This document shows positions 15,721 to 29,307 of a stretch of 64,000 nucleotides of DNA, piece by piece (the stretch's first letter is position 1; each line of letters opens with the position of its first letter). The position numbers and the translations under genes were made by a program. The DNA is from Tachypleus tridentatus (lineage: Eukaryota; Arthropoda; Merostomata; Xiphosura; Limulidae): positions 92,322,170 to 92,386,169 of the forward strand of contig NC_134834.1 in the NCBI RefSeq assembly GCF_004210375.1. The letters are read 5' to 3'. The notes under the pieces are model-generated. The model was given only the letters and a program-made list of their open reading frames with translations. It had not been told where the DNA came from and ran no database searches.

Positions 15721-18700
15721 AATAGTTCTATCACCGTTCCCCAATGTTGTAAAAAAACATAACTCCATATTTCCAAGTAAATAGTTATACCACCCTTACC
15801 TTACATTGTAAAAGAAACATAACTCAATATTTCTAAGTAAATAGTTCTACCACCCTTCCCTTACATTGTAAAAGAAACATAACTCAATATTTCTAAGTAA
15901 ATAGTTCTACCACCGTTCCTCAATGTTGTAAAGAAACATAACTCCATATTTCCAAGTAAATAGTTCTACCACCGTTCCTGTATGTTGTAAAAAATCATAA
16001 CTCCATATTTCCAAGTAAATAGTTCTACCACCGTTCCCCTACATTGTAAAAAAAACATAACTCCATATTTCCAAGTAAATAGTTCTACCACCGTTCCTGA
16101 TATGTTGTAAAAAACATAACTCCATATTTCCAAGTAAATAGTTCTACCACCCTTCCCCTACTTTGTAAAAAAATCATACTCCATATTTCCAAGTAAATAG
16201 TTCTACCACTCCTCCCCTACTTTGTAAAAAAATCATAACTCCATATTTCCAAGTAAATAGTTCTACCACCGTTCCCCTACATTGTAAAAAAAACATAACT
16301 CCATATTTCCAAGAAAATAGTTCTACCATGCTTCTTATATGTTGTAAAAAAACATAACTCCATATTTCCAAGTAAATAGTTCTACCACCCTTCCCCTACA
16401 TTGTGAAAGAAACATAACTCCATATTTCCAAGTAAATAGTTCTACCACCCTTCCTTTACATTGTAAAGAAACATAACTCCATATTTCCAAGTAAATATTT
16501 CTACCACCGTTCCTCAATATTGTAAAGAAACATAACTCCATATTTCCAAGTAAATAGTTCTACCACCGTTCCCCTATATTGTAAAAAAACATAACTCCAT
16601 ATTTCCAAGTAAATAGTTCTACCACCCTTCCCCTACATTGTAAAGAAACATAACTCCATATTTCCAAGTAAATAGTTCTACCACCGTTCCTCAATATTGT
16701 AAAGAAACATAACTCCATATTTCCAAGTAAATAGTTCTACCACCCTACCCATATATTGTAAAAAAACATAACTCCATATTTCCAAGTAAATAGTTCTACC
16801 ACCGTTTCTGTATTAGGTAAAAAAACATAACTTTATATTTCCAAGTAAATAGTTCTAGCACCGTTCCTCAATATTGTAAAGAAACATAACTCCATATTTC
16901 CAAGTAAATAGTTCTACCACCGTTCCTCAATATTGTAAAGAAACATAACTCCATATTTCCAAGTAAATGGTTCTACCACCCTTCCCCTACATTGTAAAAG
17001 AAACATAACTCCATATTTCCAAGTAAATAGTTCTACCACCGTTCCTGTATATTGTAAAATAAACACATAACTCTATATTTCCAAGTAAATAGTTCTACCA
17101 CCGTTCCCTAATGTTGTAAAGAAACATAACTCCATATTTCCAAGTAAATAGTTCTACCACCGTTCCTCTATGTTGTAAAAAATCATAACTCCATATTTCC
17201 AAGTAAATAGTTCTACCACCGTTCCTCAATATTGTAAAGAAACATAACTCCATATTTCCAAGTAAATAGTTCTACCACCGTTCCTCAATATTGTAAAGAA
17301 ACATAACTCCATATTTCCAAGTAAATAGTTCTACCACTCTTCCCCTACTTTGTAAAAAAATCATACTCCATATTTCCAAGTAAATAGTTCTACCACTCCT
17401 CCCCTACTTTGTAAAAAAATCATACTCCATATTTCCAAGTAAATAGTTCTACCACCGTTCCCCTACATTGTAAAAAAAACATAACTCCATATTTCCAAGA
17501 AAATAGTTCTACCATGCTTCTTATATGTTGTAAAAAAACATAACTCCATATTTCCAATTGAATAGTTCTTCCACCCTTCCCCTACATTGTGAAAGAAACA
17601 TAACTCCATATTTCCAAGTAAATAGTTCTACCACCCTTCCTTTACATTGTAAAAGAAACATAATTACATATTTCCAAGTAAAGATTTCTACCACCGTTCC
17701 TCAATATTGTAAAGAAACATAACTCCATATTTCCAAGTAAATAGTTCTACCACCGTTCCCCTATATTGAAAAAAAACATAATTCCATATTTCAAAGTAAA
17801 TAGTTCTACCACCCTTCCCCTACATTGTAAAGAAACATAACTCTATATTTCCAAGTAAATAGTTCTACCACCGTTCCTCAATATTGTAAAGAAACATAAC
17901 TCCATATTTCCAAGTAAATAGTTCTACCACCCTTCCCCTACATTGTAAAAAAAACATAACTCCATATTTCCAAGTAAATAGTTCTACCACCGTTCTCCTA
18001 TATTGTAAAAAACATAACTCCATATTTCCAAGTAAATAGTTCTACCACCCTTCCTCTATATTGTAAAAAAACATAACTCCATATTTCCAAGTAAATAGTT
18101 CTACCACCGTTCCTCAATATTGTAAAGAAACATAACTCCATATTTCCAAGTAAATAGTTCTACCACCGTTCCTCAATATTGTAAAGAAACATAACTCCAT
18201 ATTTCCAAGTAAATAGTTCTACCACCCTTCCTCTATATTGTAAAAAAACATAACTTTATATTTCCAAGTGAATATTTCTATCACCCTTCCACTGCATTGT
18301 AAAAAAAACATAACTCCATATTTCCAAGTAAATAGTTCTACCACCGTTCCTGTATATTGTAAAAAAACATAACTCCATATTTCCAAGTAAATAGTTCTAC
18401 CACCCTTCCCTTACATTGTAAAAGAAACATAACTCCATATTTCCAAGTAAATAGTTCTACCACCCTTCCCTACATTGTAAAAGAAACATAACTCCATATT
18501 TCCAAGTAAATAGTTCTACCACCGTTCCTCTAATGTTGTAAAGAAACATAACTCCATATTTCCAAGTAAATAGTTCTACCACCGTTCCTGTATGTTGTAA
18601 AGAAACATAACTCCATATTTCCAAGTAAATAGTTCTACCACCCTTCCCCTACATTGTAAAAGAAACATAACTCCATATTTCCAAGTAAATAGTTCTACCA

Positions 18701-21204
18701 CCGTTCCTCAATATTGTAAAGTAACATAACTCCATATTTCCAAGTAAATAGTTCTACCACCCTTCCCCTACATTGTAAAAGAAACATAACTCCATATTTC
18801 CAAGTAAATAGTTCTACCACCGTTCTCCTATATTGTAAAAAAAAAACATAACTCCATATTTCCAAGTAAATAGTTCTACCATCCTTCCTCTATATTGTAA
18901 AAAAACATAACTCCATATTTCCAAGTAAATAGTTCTACCACCGTTCCTCAATATTGTAAAGAAACATAACTCCATATTTCCAAGTAAATAGTTCTACCAC
19001 CCTTCCTCTATATTGTAAAAAAACATAACTCCATATTTCCAAGTAAATAGTTCTACCACCGTTCCTGTATATTGTAAAAAAACATAACTCCATATTTCCA
19101 AGTAAATAGTTCTACCACCCTTCCCTTACATTGTAAAAAAAACATAACTCTATATTTCCAAGTAAATAGTTCTACCACCCTTCCTTTACATTGTAAAAGA
19201 AACATAACTCCATATTTCCAAGTAAATAGTTCTACCACCGTTCCCTAATGTTGTAAAGAAACATAACTCCATATTTCCAAGTAAATAGTTCTACCACCGT
19301 TCCTGTATATTGTAAAGAAACATAACTCCATATTTCCAAGTAAATAGTTCTACCACCCTTCCCCTACATTGTAAAAAAAAAACATAACTCCATATTTCCA
19401 AGTAAATAGTTCTACCACACTTCCACTACATTGTAAAAAAACATAACTCCATATTTCCAAGTAAATAGTTCTACCACCGTTCCTCAATATTGTAAAGAAA
19501 CATAACTCCATATTTCCAAGTAAATAGTTGTACCACCGATCATCAATATTGTAAAGAAACATAACTCCATATTTCGAAGTAAATAGTTCTACCACCCTTC
19601 CTCTATATTGTAAAAAACATAACTCCATATTTGCAAGCAAATAGTTTTACTACACTTCCACTGCATTGTAAAAAAACATAACTCCATATTTCCAAGTAAA
19701 TAGTTCTACCACCGTTCCTGTATATTGTAAAAAAACATAACTCCATATTTCCAAGTAAATAGTTCTACCACCCTTCCCTTACATTGTAAAAGAAACATAA
19801 CTCCATATTTCCAAGTAAATAGTTCTACCACCCTTCCCTTACATTGTAAAAGAAACATAACTCAATATTTCTAAGTAAATAGTTCTACCACCGTTCCCTA
19901 ATGTTGTAAAGAAACATAACTCCATATTTCCAAGTAAATAGTTCTACCACCGTTCCTGTATGTTGTAAAAAATCATAACTCCATATTTCCAAGTAAATAG
20001 TTCTACCACCGTTCCCCTACATTGTAAAAAAAACATAACTCCATATTTCCAAGAAAATAGTTCTACCATGCTTCTTATATGTTGTAAAAAAACATAACTC
20101 CATATTTCCAATTGAATAGTTCTTCCACCCTTCCCCTACATTGTAAAAGAAACATAACTCCATATTTCCAAGTAAATAGTTCTACCACTCCTCCCCTACT
20201 TTGTAAAAAAATCATACTCCATATTTCCAAGTAAATAGTTCTACCACCGTTCCCCTACATTGTAAAAAAAACATAACTCCATATTTCCAAGAAAATAGTT
20301 CTACCATGCTTCTTATATGTTGTAAAAAAAACATAACTCCATATTTCCAATTGAATAGTTCTTCCACCCTTCCCCTACATTGTGAAAGAAACATAACTCC
20401 ATATTTCCAAGTAAATAGTTCTACCACCCTTCCTTTACATTGTAAAAGAAACATAATTACATATTTCCAAGTAAAGATTTCTACCACCGTTCCTCAATAT
20501 TGTAAAGAAACATAACTCCATATTTCCAAGTAAATAGTTCTACCACCGTTCCCCTATATTGAAAAAAAAACATAATTCCATATTTCAAAGTAAATAGTTC
20601 TACTACCCTTCCCCTACATTGTGAAAGAAACATAACTCCATATTTCCAAATAAAGAGTTCTACCACCGTTCCTCAATATTGTAAAGTAACTTAACTCCAT
20701 ATTTCCAAGTAAATAGTGCTACCACCCTTCCCCTACATTGTAAAAGAAACATAACTCCATATTTCCAAGTAAAGAGTTCTACCACCGTTCTCCTATATTG
20801 TAAAAAAAACATAACTCCATATTTCCAAGTAAATAGTTCTACCACCGTTCCTCTATGTTGTAAAAAAACATAACTCCATATTTCCAAGTAAAGAGTTCTA
20901 CCACCGTTCCTCAATATTGTAAAGAAACATAACTCCATATTTCGAAGTAAATAGTTGTACCACCGATAATCAATATTGTAAAGAAACATAACTCCATATT
21001 TCGAAGTAAATAGTTCTACCACCCTTCCTCTATATTGTAAAAAACATAACTCCATATTTGCAAGCAAATAGTTTTACTACATTTCCACTGCATTGTAAAA
21101 AAATATTACTCCATATTTCCATGTAAATAGTTCTACCACCGTTCCTGTATAATGTAAAAAAAACATAACTCCATATTTCCAAGTAAATAGTTCTACCACC
21201 CTTA

Positions 21205-22502
21205 CCTTACATTGTAAAAGAAACATAACTCAATATTTCTAAGTAAATAGTTCTACCACTCTTCCCTTACATTGTAAAAGAAACATAACTAAATATTTCT
21301 AAGTAAATAGTTCTACCACCGTTCCCTAATGTTGTAAAGAAACATAACTCCATATTTCCAAGTAAATAGTTCTACTACCGTTCCTGTATGTTGTAAAGAA
21401 ACCTAACTCCATATTTCCAAGTAAATAGTCCTACTACCCTTCCCCTACATTGTGAAAGAAACATAACTCCATATTTCCAAATAAAGAGTTCTACCACCGT
21501 TCCTCAATATTGTAAAGTAACATAACTCCATATTTCCAAGTAAATAGTTCTACCACCCTTCCCCTACATTGTAAAAGAAACATAACTCCATATTTCCAAG
21601 TAAAGAGTTCTACCACCGTTCTCCTATATTGTAAAAAAAACATAACTCCATATTTCCAAGTAAATAGTTCTACCATCCTTCCTCTATGTTGTAAAAAAAC
21701 ATAACTCCATATTTCCAAGTAAATAGTTCTACCACCGTTCCTCAATATTGTAAAGAAACATAACTCCATATTTCCAAGTAAATAGTTCTACCACCGTTCC
21801 TCAATATTGTAAAGAAACATAACTCCATATTTCCAAGTAAATAGTTCTACCACCCTTCCTCTATATTGTAAAAAAACATAACTCCATATTTCCAAGTAAA
21901 TAGTTCTACCACCGTTCCTGTATATTGTAAAAAAAACATAACTCCATATTTCCAAGTAAATAGTTCTACCACCCTTACCTTACATTGTAAAAGAAACATA
22001 ACTCCATATTTCCAAGTAAAGAGTTCTACCACCGTTCCTCAATATTGTAAAGAAACATAACTCCATATTTCGAAGTAAATAGTTGTACCACCGTTCCTCA
22101 ATATTGTAAAGAAACATAACTCCATATTTCGAAGTAAATAGTTCTACCATCCTTCCTCTATATTGTAAAAAACATAACTCCATATTTCCAAGTAAATATT
22201 TCTACCACCGTTCCTGTATATTGTAAAAAAAACATAACTCCATATTTCCAAGTAAATAGTTCTACCACCCTTACCTTACATTGTAAAAGAAACATAACTC
22301 AATATTTCTAAGTAAATAGTTCTACCACCCTTCCTTTACATTGTAAAAGAAACATAACTAAATATTTCTAAGTAAATAGTTCTACCACCGTTCCCTAATG
22401 TTGTAAAGAAACATAACTCCATATTTCCAAGTAAATAGTTCTACCACCGTTCCTGTATGTTGTAAAGAAACCTAACTCCATATTTCCAAGTAAATAGTCC
22501 TA
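21205..22502. repeat. Higher-order duplication in the satellite, offset 1069 bp
   Basis: A run of rare variants in order ('cttaccttacattg', then 'actcaatatttctaag', 'aactaaatatttctaag', 'gttccctaatgttg', 'gaaacctaactcc', 'aatagtcctac') occurs at about 21205-21432 and again at about 22271-22502. The marker 'acctaactcc' is at 21401 and 22470, an offset of 1069 bp or 18 monomers. A partial third copy lies near 22920-23040. Confidence 0.8.
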
Positions 22503-24239
22503 CCACCCTTCCCCTACATTGTAAAAATAAAACATAACTCCATATTTCCAAGTAAATAGTTCTACCACACATCCACTACATTGTAAAAAATCATTACTCC
22601 ATATTTCCAAGTAAATAGTTCTACCACTGTTCCTCAATATTGTAAAGAAACATAACTCCATATTTCGAAGTAAATAGTTGTACCACCGATCATCAATATT
22701 GTAAAGAAACATAACTCCATATTTCGAAGTAAATAGTTCTACCACCCTTCCTCTATATTGTAAAAAACATAACTCCATATTTGCAAGCAAATAGTTTTAC
22801 TACACTTCCACTGCATTGTAAAAAAACATTACTCCATATTTCCATGTAAATAGTTCTACCACCGTTCCTGTATATTGTAAAAAAAACATAACTCCATATT
22901 TCCAAGTAAATAGTTCTACCACCCTTACCTTACATTGTAAAAGAAACATAACTCAATATTTCTAAGTAAATAGTTCTACCACCCTTCCCTTACATTGTAA
23001 AAGAAACATAACTAAATATTTCTAAGTAAATAGTCCTATTACCGTTCTTTAATGTTGTAAAGAAACATAACTCCATATTTCCAAGTAAATAGTTCTACCA
23101 CCGTTCCTTTATTTTTTAAAAAAACATAACTCCATATTTCCAAGTAAATAGTTCTACCACCCTTCCCCTACATTGTAAAAATAACACATAACTCCATATT
23201 TCCAAGTAAATAGTTCTACCACACTTCCACTACATTGTAAAAAAACATAACTCCATATTTCCAAGTAAATAGTTCTACCACCGTTCCTCAATATTGTAAA
23301 GAAACATAACTCCATATTTCCAAGTAAATAGTTGTACCACCCTTCCCCTATATTGTGAAATAGACATAACTCCATATTTCCAAGTACATAGTTCTACCAC
23401 CGTTCCTGTATGTTGTAAAGAAACTTAACTTTATATTTCCAAGTAAATAGTTCTAGCACTCTTCTTCTACATTGTAAAATAAACACATAACTCCATATTT
23501 CCAAGTAAATAGTTCTAGCACACTTCCACTATATTGTAAAAAATTTATAACTCCATATTTCCAAGTAAATATTTGTACCACCGTGCCTCAATATTGTAAA
23601 GAAACATAACTCCATATTTCCAAGTAAATATTTCTACCACCGTTCCTCAATATTGTAAAGAAACATAACTCCATATTTCCAAGTAAATAATTCTACCACT
23701 TTTCCCTTACATTGTAAAAGAAACATAACTCCATATTTTCAAGTAAATAGTTCTACCACCGTTCCTCAATATTGTAAAGAAACATAACTCCATATTTCCA
23801 AGTAAATAGTTCTACCACCGTTCCCCTACATTGTACAAAAATCATAACTGCATATTTCCGAGTATCTAGTTCTACCATCTTTCCTCTATGTTGTAAAAAA
23901 AACATAACTCCATATTTCCAAGTGAATAGTTCTACCACCCTTCCCCTACATTGTAAAGAAACATAACTCCATATTTCCAAGTAAATAGTTCTACCACCGT
24001 TCCTGTATATTGTAAAGAAACTTAACTCCATATTTCCAAGTAAATAGTTCTACCACCCTTCCCTTACATTGTAAAAGAAACATAACTCCATATTTCCAAG
24101 TAAATAGTTCTACCACCCTTCCCCTACATTGTAAAAGAAACATAACTCCATATTTCCAAGTAAAGAGTTCTACCACCCTTCCCTTACATTGGAAAAAAAA
24201 CATAACTCCATATTTCGAAGTAAATAGTTCTACCACCGT

Positions 24240-26340
24240 TCCTCAATATTGTAAAGAAACATAACTTCATATTTCCATGTAAATAGTTGTACCACCCTAC
24301 CCATACATTGTAAAAAAACATAACTCCATATTTCCAAGTAAATAATTCTTCCACCGTTCCTGTATATTGTAAAGAAACATAACTCCATATTTCCAAGTGA
24401 ATAGTTTTACCACCCTTCCCCTACATTGGAAAAAAAATATAATTCCATTTTTTTAAGTAAATAGTTCTACCACTCTTCCCCTACATGGTAAAAGAAATAT
24501 AATTCCATATTTCCAAGTAAATAGTTCTACCACCGTTCCTGTATATTTTAAAGAAACATAACTCCATATTTCCAAGTAAATAGTTCTACCTCCGTTCCTG
24601 TATATTGTAAGGAAACATAACTCCATATTTCCAAGTAAATAGTTCTACCACCGTTCCTCTATATTGTAAAGAAAATAACTTCATATTTCCAAGTAAATAG
24701 TTCTACCAACCTTTTCCTACATTGTATAAAAATCATAACTCCATATTTCCAAGTAAATAGTTCTACCACCGTTCCCCTACATTGTAAAAAAAACCTAACT
24801 TCATATTTCGAAGTAAATATTTCTACCACACTTCTACTAAATTGTAAAAAAAACATAACTCCATATTTCCAAATAAATAGTACTACCATCATTCCTCAAT
24901 ATTGTAAAGAAACATAACTCCATATTTCCAAGTAAATATTTCTCCACCCTTCCCCTACTTTGTAAAAAAAACATAACTTCATATTTCCAAGTAAATAGTT
25001 CTACTAGCCTTACCGTACATTGTAAAAGAAACATAACTCCATATTTCCAAGTAGATAGTTCTACCACCGTTCCCCTACATTTTAAAAGAAACGTAACTCC
25101 ATATTTCGAAGTAAATAGTTCTACCACCGTTCCTCAATATTGTAAAGAAACATAACTTCATATTTCCAAGTAAATAGTTGTACCACCCTACCCATACATT
25201 GTAAAAAAACATAACTCCATATTTCCAAGTAAATAATTCTACAACCGTTCCTGTATATTGTAAAGAAACATAACTCCATATTTCCAAGTGAATAGTTTTA
25301 CCACCCTTCCCCTACATTGGAAAAAAAATATAATTCCATTTTTTTAAGTAAATAGTTCTACCACTCTTCCCCTACATGGTAAAAGAAATATAATTCCATA
25401 TTTCCAAATAAATAGTTCTACCTCCGTTCCTGTATATTGTAAGGAAACATAACTCCATATTTCCAAGTAAATAGTTCTACCACCGTTCCTCTATATTGTA
25501 AAGAAACATAACTTCATATTTCCAAGTAAATAGTTCTACCACCCTTTTCCTACATTGTATAAAAAACATAACTCCATATTTCCAAGTAAATAGTTCTACC
25601 ACAGTTCCTCAATATTGTAAAGAAACATAAGTCCATATTTCCAAGTAAATAGTTCTACCACCGTTCCCCTACATTGTAAAACAAACCTAACTTCATGTTT
25701 CGAAGTAAATATTTCTACCACACTTCCCCCTACATGCCAAAAAAACATAACTCCATATTTCCAAATAAATAGTACTACCATCATTCCTCAATATTGTAAA
25801 GAAACATAACTCCATATTTCCAAGTAAATATTTCTCCACCCTTCCCCTACTTTGTAAAAAAAACATAACTTCATATTTCCAAGTAAATAGTTCTACTAGC
25901 CTTACCGTACATTGTAAAAGAAACATAACTCCATATTTCCAAGTAAATAGTTCTACCACAGTTCCTCAATATTGTAAAGAAACATAAGTCCATATTTCCA
26001 AGTAAATAGTTCTACCACCGTTCCCCTACATTGTAAAAAAAACCTAACTTCATATTTCGAAGTGAATATTTCTACCACACTTCTACTAAATTGTAAAAAA
26101 AAAAACATAACTCCATATTTCCAAATAAATAGTACTACCATCATTCCTCAATATTGTAAAGAAACATAACTCCATATTTCCAAGTAAATATTTCTCCACC
26201 CTTCCCCTACTTTGTAAAAAAAACATAACTTCATATTTCCAAGTAAATAGTTCTACTAGCCTTACCGTACATTGTAAAAGAAATATAACTCCATATTTCC
26301 AAGTAGATAGTTCTACCACCGTTCCCCTACATTTTAAAAG
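24240..26340. repeat. Higher-order repeat of ~891 bp (15 monomers) at the array edge
   Basis: Rare markers recur at a constant distance: 'ccatacattg' after 'ccacccta' at 24301 and 25192, and 'aaataaatagtactacc' at 24871 and 25763, both 891-892 bp apart. A further copy of the second marker at 26123 (360 bp on, six monomers) shows an additional shorter duplication. This is unequal exchange of multi-monomer blocks at the array boundary. Confidence 0.85.
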
Positions 26341-26403
26341 AAACATAACTCCATATTTCCAAGTAAATAGTTCTACCACCGTTCCCCTACATTGTAAAAA
26401 TAA

Positions 26404-26837
26404 AGTAGTTTTTTCAACTTTCAATTTTAGCTATTCATTGATGAAATGCAACTATTAAATTTGTTGTTTCACAAGAAATTCACGTGTCTGAATCTCAAAC
26501 AGGGATAGAGGAATTTATTAGAAATATCGTTATGTAAAAACGTTTTAAATTTATCAAATGAAATACATATCGTTATTATCTTTTTCACATGAAAGTCACA
26601 TTCATGAAAGTACAAATAATCAGAACCGTTCCTTATTAACCAATCTACACTTCCACGATACCTACAATTACCTAGTCTTTATTATCCTTAAATTTCAGCA
26701 AATAGTTAAACTTAACCTGCCCTTCATGTTTTCAGTTCACAAATGTTGTTACTAGATAGCGAATATTCTCCTAGAAAGTTTTACAAAAGGCAAATAAAAG
26801 ATTTAAGAAATTATTACAAACAGAAAAAGTTTCAAAT
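26404..26837. other. Unique AT-rich DNA next to the satellite
   Basis: The satellite stops abruptly and is followed by about 430 bp of single-copy-looking AT-rich sequence. A 65-codon open frame at 26558-26755 has no recognisable motif or splice context and is not called as a gene. Confidence 0.6.
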
Positions 26838-27540
26838 TAAAAGAACTGGAGAAAGCTTTGGAGATATGTTAAATAGATGATGTTAATATACATGATGACA
26901 ATGACCAATGAGTTTTGAAACCACTTTAACAAGATTTCTGCATTGTGATTCTAATAGTTGCTTCCAGAAGAGATGGATATAACAAGAGACGAAAGTATAA
27001 CTTGGGCAGTTATTCCAGTGATAAAAGGAAAATAAACTGTTATAGTAGCATCATGGAAGTTTGGAATAACAAGAGTATAAATATAATGAGATGTGAATAC
27101 CTGGCAGAAGGTTTATTACGATGTGGTTCCTTGGAGACCTGATAGAGGGCAACTGGATATGAATGAAGATATGAGTGAAGAAATGGATGAAGCTGGAAAT
27201 TCCAACAGAGAGACGATCATATGACATCAATGCTTCATATTAAAATAGTTGGAGAGAACATTAGTGATATGTTAATGCCGAATAAAAGAAAGATAAAAGA
27301 GGACCATGACCTGTGAACTTTGAAACCACTTTAGCAGCATTTCTGCAATGTGATTTAAATATTTGCATCATAAGAGCTGGATACAACAAGAGATGGAAGT
27401 ATAACTTGGACAGTTACTTCAGTGAAACAAGGAAAAATAATTGGAATAGTAATATCTCGAAGTTACTTCAGTGAGACAAGGAAAAATAATTGGAATAATA
27501 ATATCTCGAAAGGTTGAAATAACAGATGAAGTTAAGATAT
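26838..27540. repeat. Two diverged copies of a ~405-bp unit
   Basis: The segment from about 26840 and that from about 27248 share ordered motifs: 'ggaga...gatatgttaa', 'gttttgaaaccacttta' (or 'ctttgaaaccacttta'), 'ttctgca.tgtgatt', 'agagatgga' with 'ataacttgg', then 'cagtta.ttc.agtga'. The shared 'gaaaccacttta' motif is spaced by about 406 bp. The second copy is shortened and runs directly into the 124-bp array. Confidence 0.7.
27412..27509. repeat. 49-bp tandem duplication
   Basis: 'agttacttcagtga' begins at 27412 and again at 27461. The two 49-bp copies, each ending in 'aatatctcga', differ at only a couple of positions. It lies inside the second ~405-bp unit. Confidence 0.9.
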
Positions 27541-29295
27541 AGGGGGACAATGGCCAGTGAGTTTTGAAACCACTTAAGCAATCACATTCTTACAAATTGT
27601 TTAGGACTAATGTGTACCAAAATAAAGAAAACACAGGATGCACCATGTTTTTCTTTCATAATATAGGGGACAATGGCCAGTGAGTTTTGAAACCACTTAA
27701 GCAATCACATTCTTACAAATTGTTTAGGACTAATGTGTACCAAAATAAAGAAAACACAGGATGCACCATGTTTTTCTTTCATAATATAGGGGACAATGGC
27801 CAGTGAGTTTTGAAACCACTTAAGCAATCACATTCTTACAAATTGTTTAGGACTAATGTGTACCAAAATAAAGAAAACACAGGATGCACCATGTTTTTCT
27901 TTCATAATATAGGGGGACAATGGCCAGTGAGTTTTGAAACCACTTAAGCAATCACATTCTTACAAATTGTTTAGGACTAACGTGTATTAAAATCAAGAAA
28001 ACACAGGATACACCATGCTTTTCTTTCATGATATAGGGGGACAATGGCCAGTGAGTTTTGAAACCACTTAAGCAATCACATTCTTAGAAATTGCTTAGGA
28101 CTAATGTGTACCAAAAGCAAGAAAACACAGGATACACCATGTTTTTTTTTTCATGATATAGGGGGACAATGGCCAGTGAGTTTTGAAACCACTTAAGCAA
28201 TCACATTCTTACAAATTGTTTAGGACTAACGTGTACCAAAATCAAGAAAACACAGGATACACCATGTTTTTCTTTCATGATATAGGGGGACAATGGCCAG
28301 TGAGTTTTGAAACCACTTAAGCAATCACATTCTTATAAATTGTTTGGGACTAACGTGTACCAAAATCAAGAAAACACAGGATATACCATGTTTTTCTTTC
28401 ATGATATAGGGGGACAATGGCCAGTGAGTTTTGAAACCACTTAAGCAATCACATTCTTACAAATTATTTAAAACTAACGTGTATTAAAATCAAGAAAACA
28501 CAGGATACACCATGTTTTTCTTTCATGATATAGGGGGACAATGGCCAGTGAGTTTTGAAACCACTTAAGCAATCACATTCTTACAAATTGTTTAAAACTA
28601 ACTTGTATTAAAATCAAGAAAACACAGGATACACCATGCTTTTCTTTCATGATATAGGGGGACAATGGCCAGTGAGTTTTGAAACCACTTAAGCAATCAC
28701 ATTCTTACAAATTATTTAAAACTAACTTGTATTAAAATCAAGAAAACACAGGATACACCATGCTTTTCTTTCATGATATAGGGGGACAATGGCCAGTGTG
28801 TTTTGAAACCGCTTAAGCAATCACATTTTTACAAATTATTTAAAACTAACGTGTACCAAAATCAAGAAAACACAGGATACACCAGGTTTTTTTTTTCATG
28901 ATATAGGGGGACAATGGCCAGTGTGTTTTGAAACCACTTAAGCAATCACATTTTTACAAATTATTTAAAACTAACTTGTATTAAAATCAAGAAAACACAG
29001 GATACACCATGCTTTTCTTTCATGATATAGGGGACAATGGCCAGTGTGTTTTGAAACCGCTTAAGCAATCACATTTTTACAAATTATTTAAAACTAACGT
29101 GTACCAAAATCAAGAAAACACAGGATACACCAGGTTTTTTTTTCATGATATAGGGGGACAATGGCCAGTGAGTTTTGAAACCACTTAAGCAATCACATTC
29201 TTACAAATTGTTTAGGACTAATGTGTACCAAAATCAAGAAAACACAGGATACACCATGCTTTTCTTTCATGATATTGGGTAGCAATAGCCAATGA
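27541..29295. repeat. 124-bp satellite, ~14 copies
   Basis: The marker 'gacaatggcc' recurs at 27546, 27669, 27792, 27916, 28040, 28165, 28289 and on to about 29157, spacing 123-125 bp. Each monomer contains 'gttttgaaaccacttaagc', 'aatcacattcttacaaatt' and 'gaaaacacaggatacacca'. The first three copies are almost identical; a second subtype ('ttatttaaaactaac') fills the later part. The last, degenerate monomer ('gtagcaatagccaatgaatt') is interrupted at 29308 by the nested SINEs. Confidence 0.95.
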
Positions 29296-29307
29296 ATTTT
29301 GTAACGG

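Larger units (their letters stand above)
1..26403. repeat. 59-bp satellite array, ~445 monomers, open at left edge
   Basis: Head-to-tail monomers of about 59 bp (57-61) fill the first 26.4 kb without interruption. Each has a near-invariant core, ccatatttccaagtaaatag followed by ttctaccacc, and a variable arm of about 20 bp ending in an A-run of 5-9. Three arm types recur: 'gttcctctatattgtaaaaaaac', 'gttcctcaatattgtaaagaaac' and 'cttcccctacattgtaaaa'. Much of the length variation lies in the A-run. The array begins outside the window and ends at 'ttgtaaaaataaagtag'. Divergence is low over most of 1-14.5 kb and rises to the right. Minus-strand open frames of 60-135 codons are a by-product of the repeat and I do not treat them as genes. 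Function is unknown; a heterochromatic or pericentromeric satellite is an inference. Confidence 0.98.

Noticed and set aside
1..26403. CRISPR-like look: constant core alternating with a variable segment
   Set aside because: The variable arm takes only a few related states and is contiguous with the repeat; it is a eukaryotic satellite, and no cas-like genes exist.
1..26403. CArG box (CCATATTTCC) or CENP-B box in every monomer
   Set aside because: A CArG box needs CC(A/T)6GG and here the last two bases are CC; no TTCG...CGGG CENP-B pattern occurs.
438..26424. Dozens of minus-strand open frames of 60-135 codons (MEIWSYVFLQYRG, VVELFTWKYGV) in the satellite
   Set aside because: They are the satellite monomer read in rotating frames. 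Since 59 is not a multiple of 3, every frame shows the same words, and frames end at A-run length changes. No start context, splice sites or non-repeat content.
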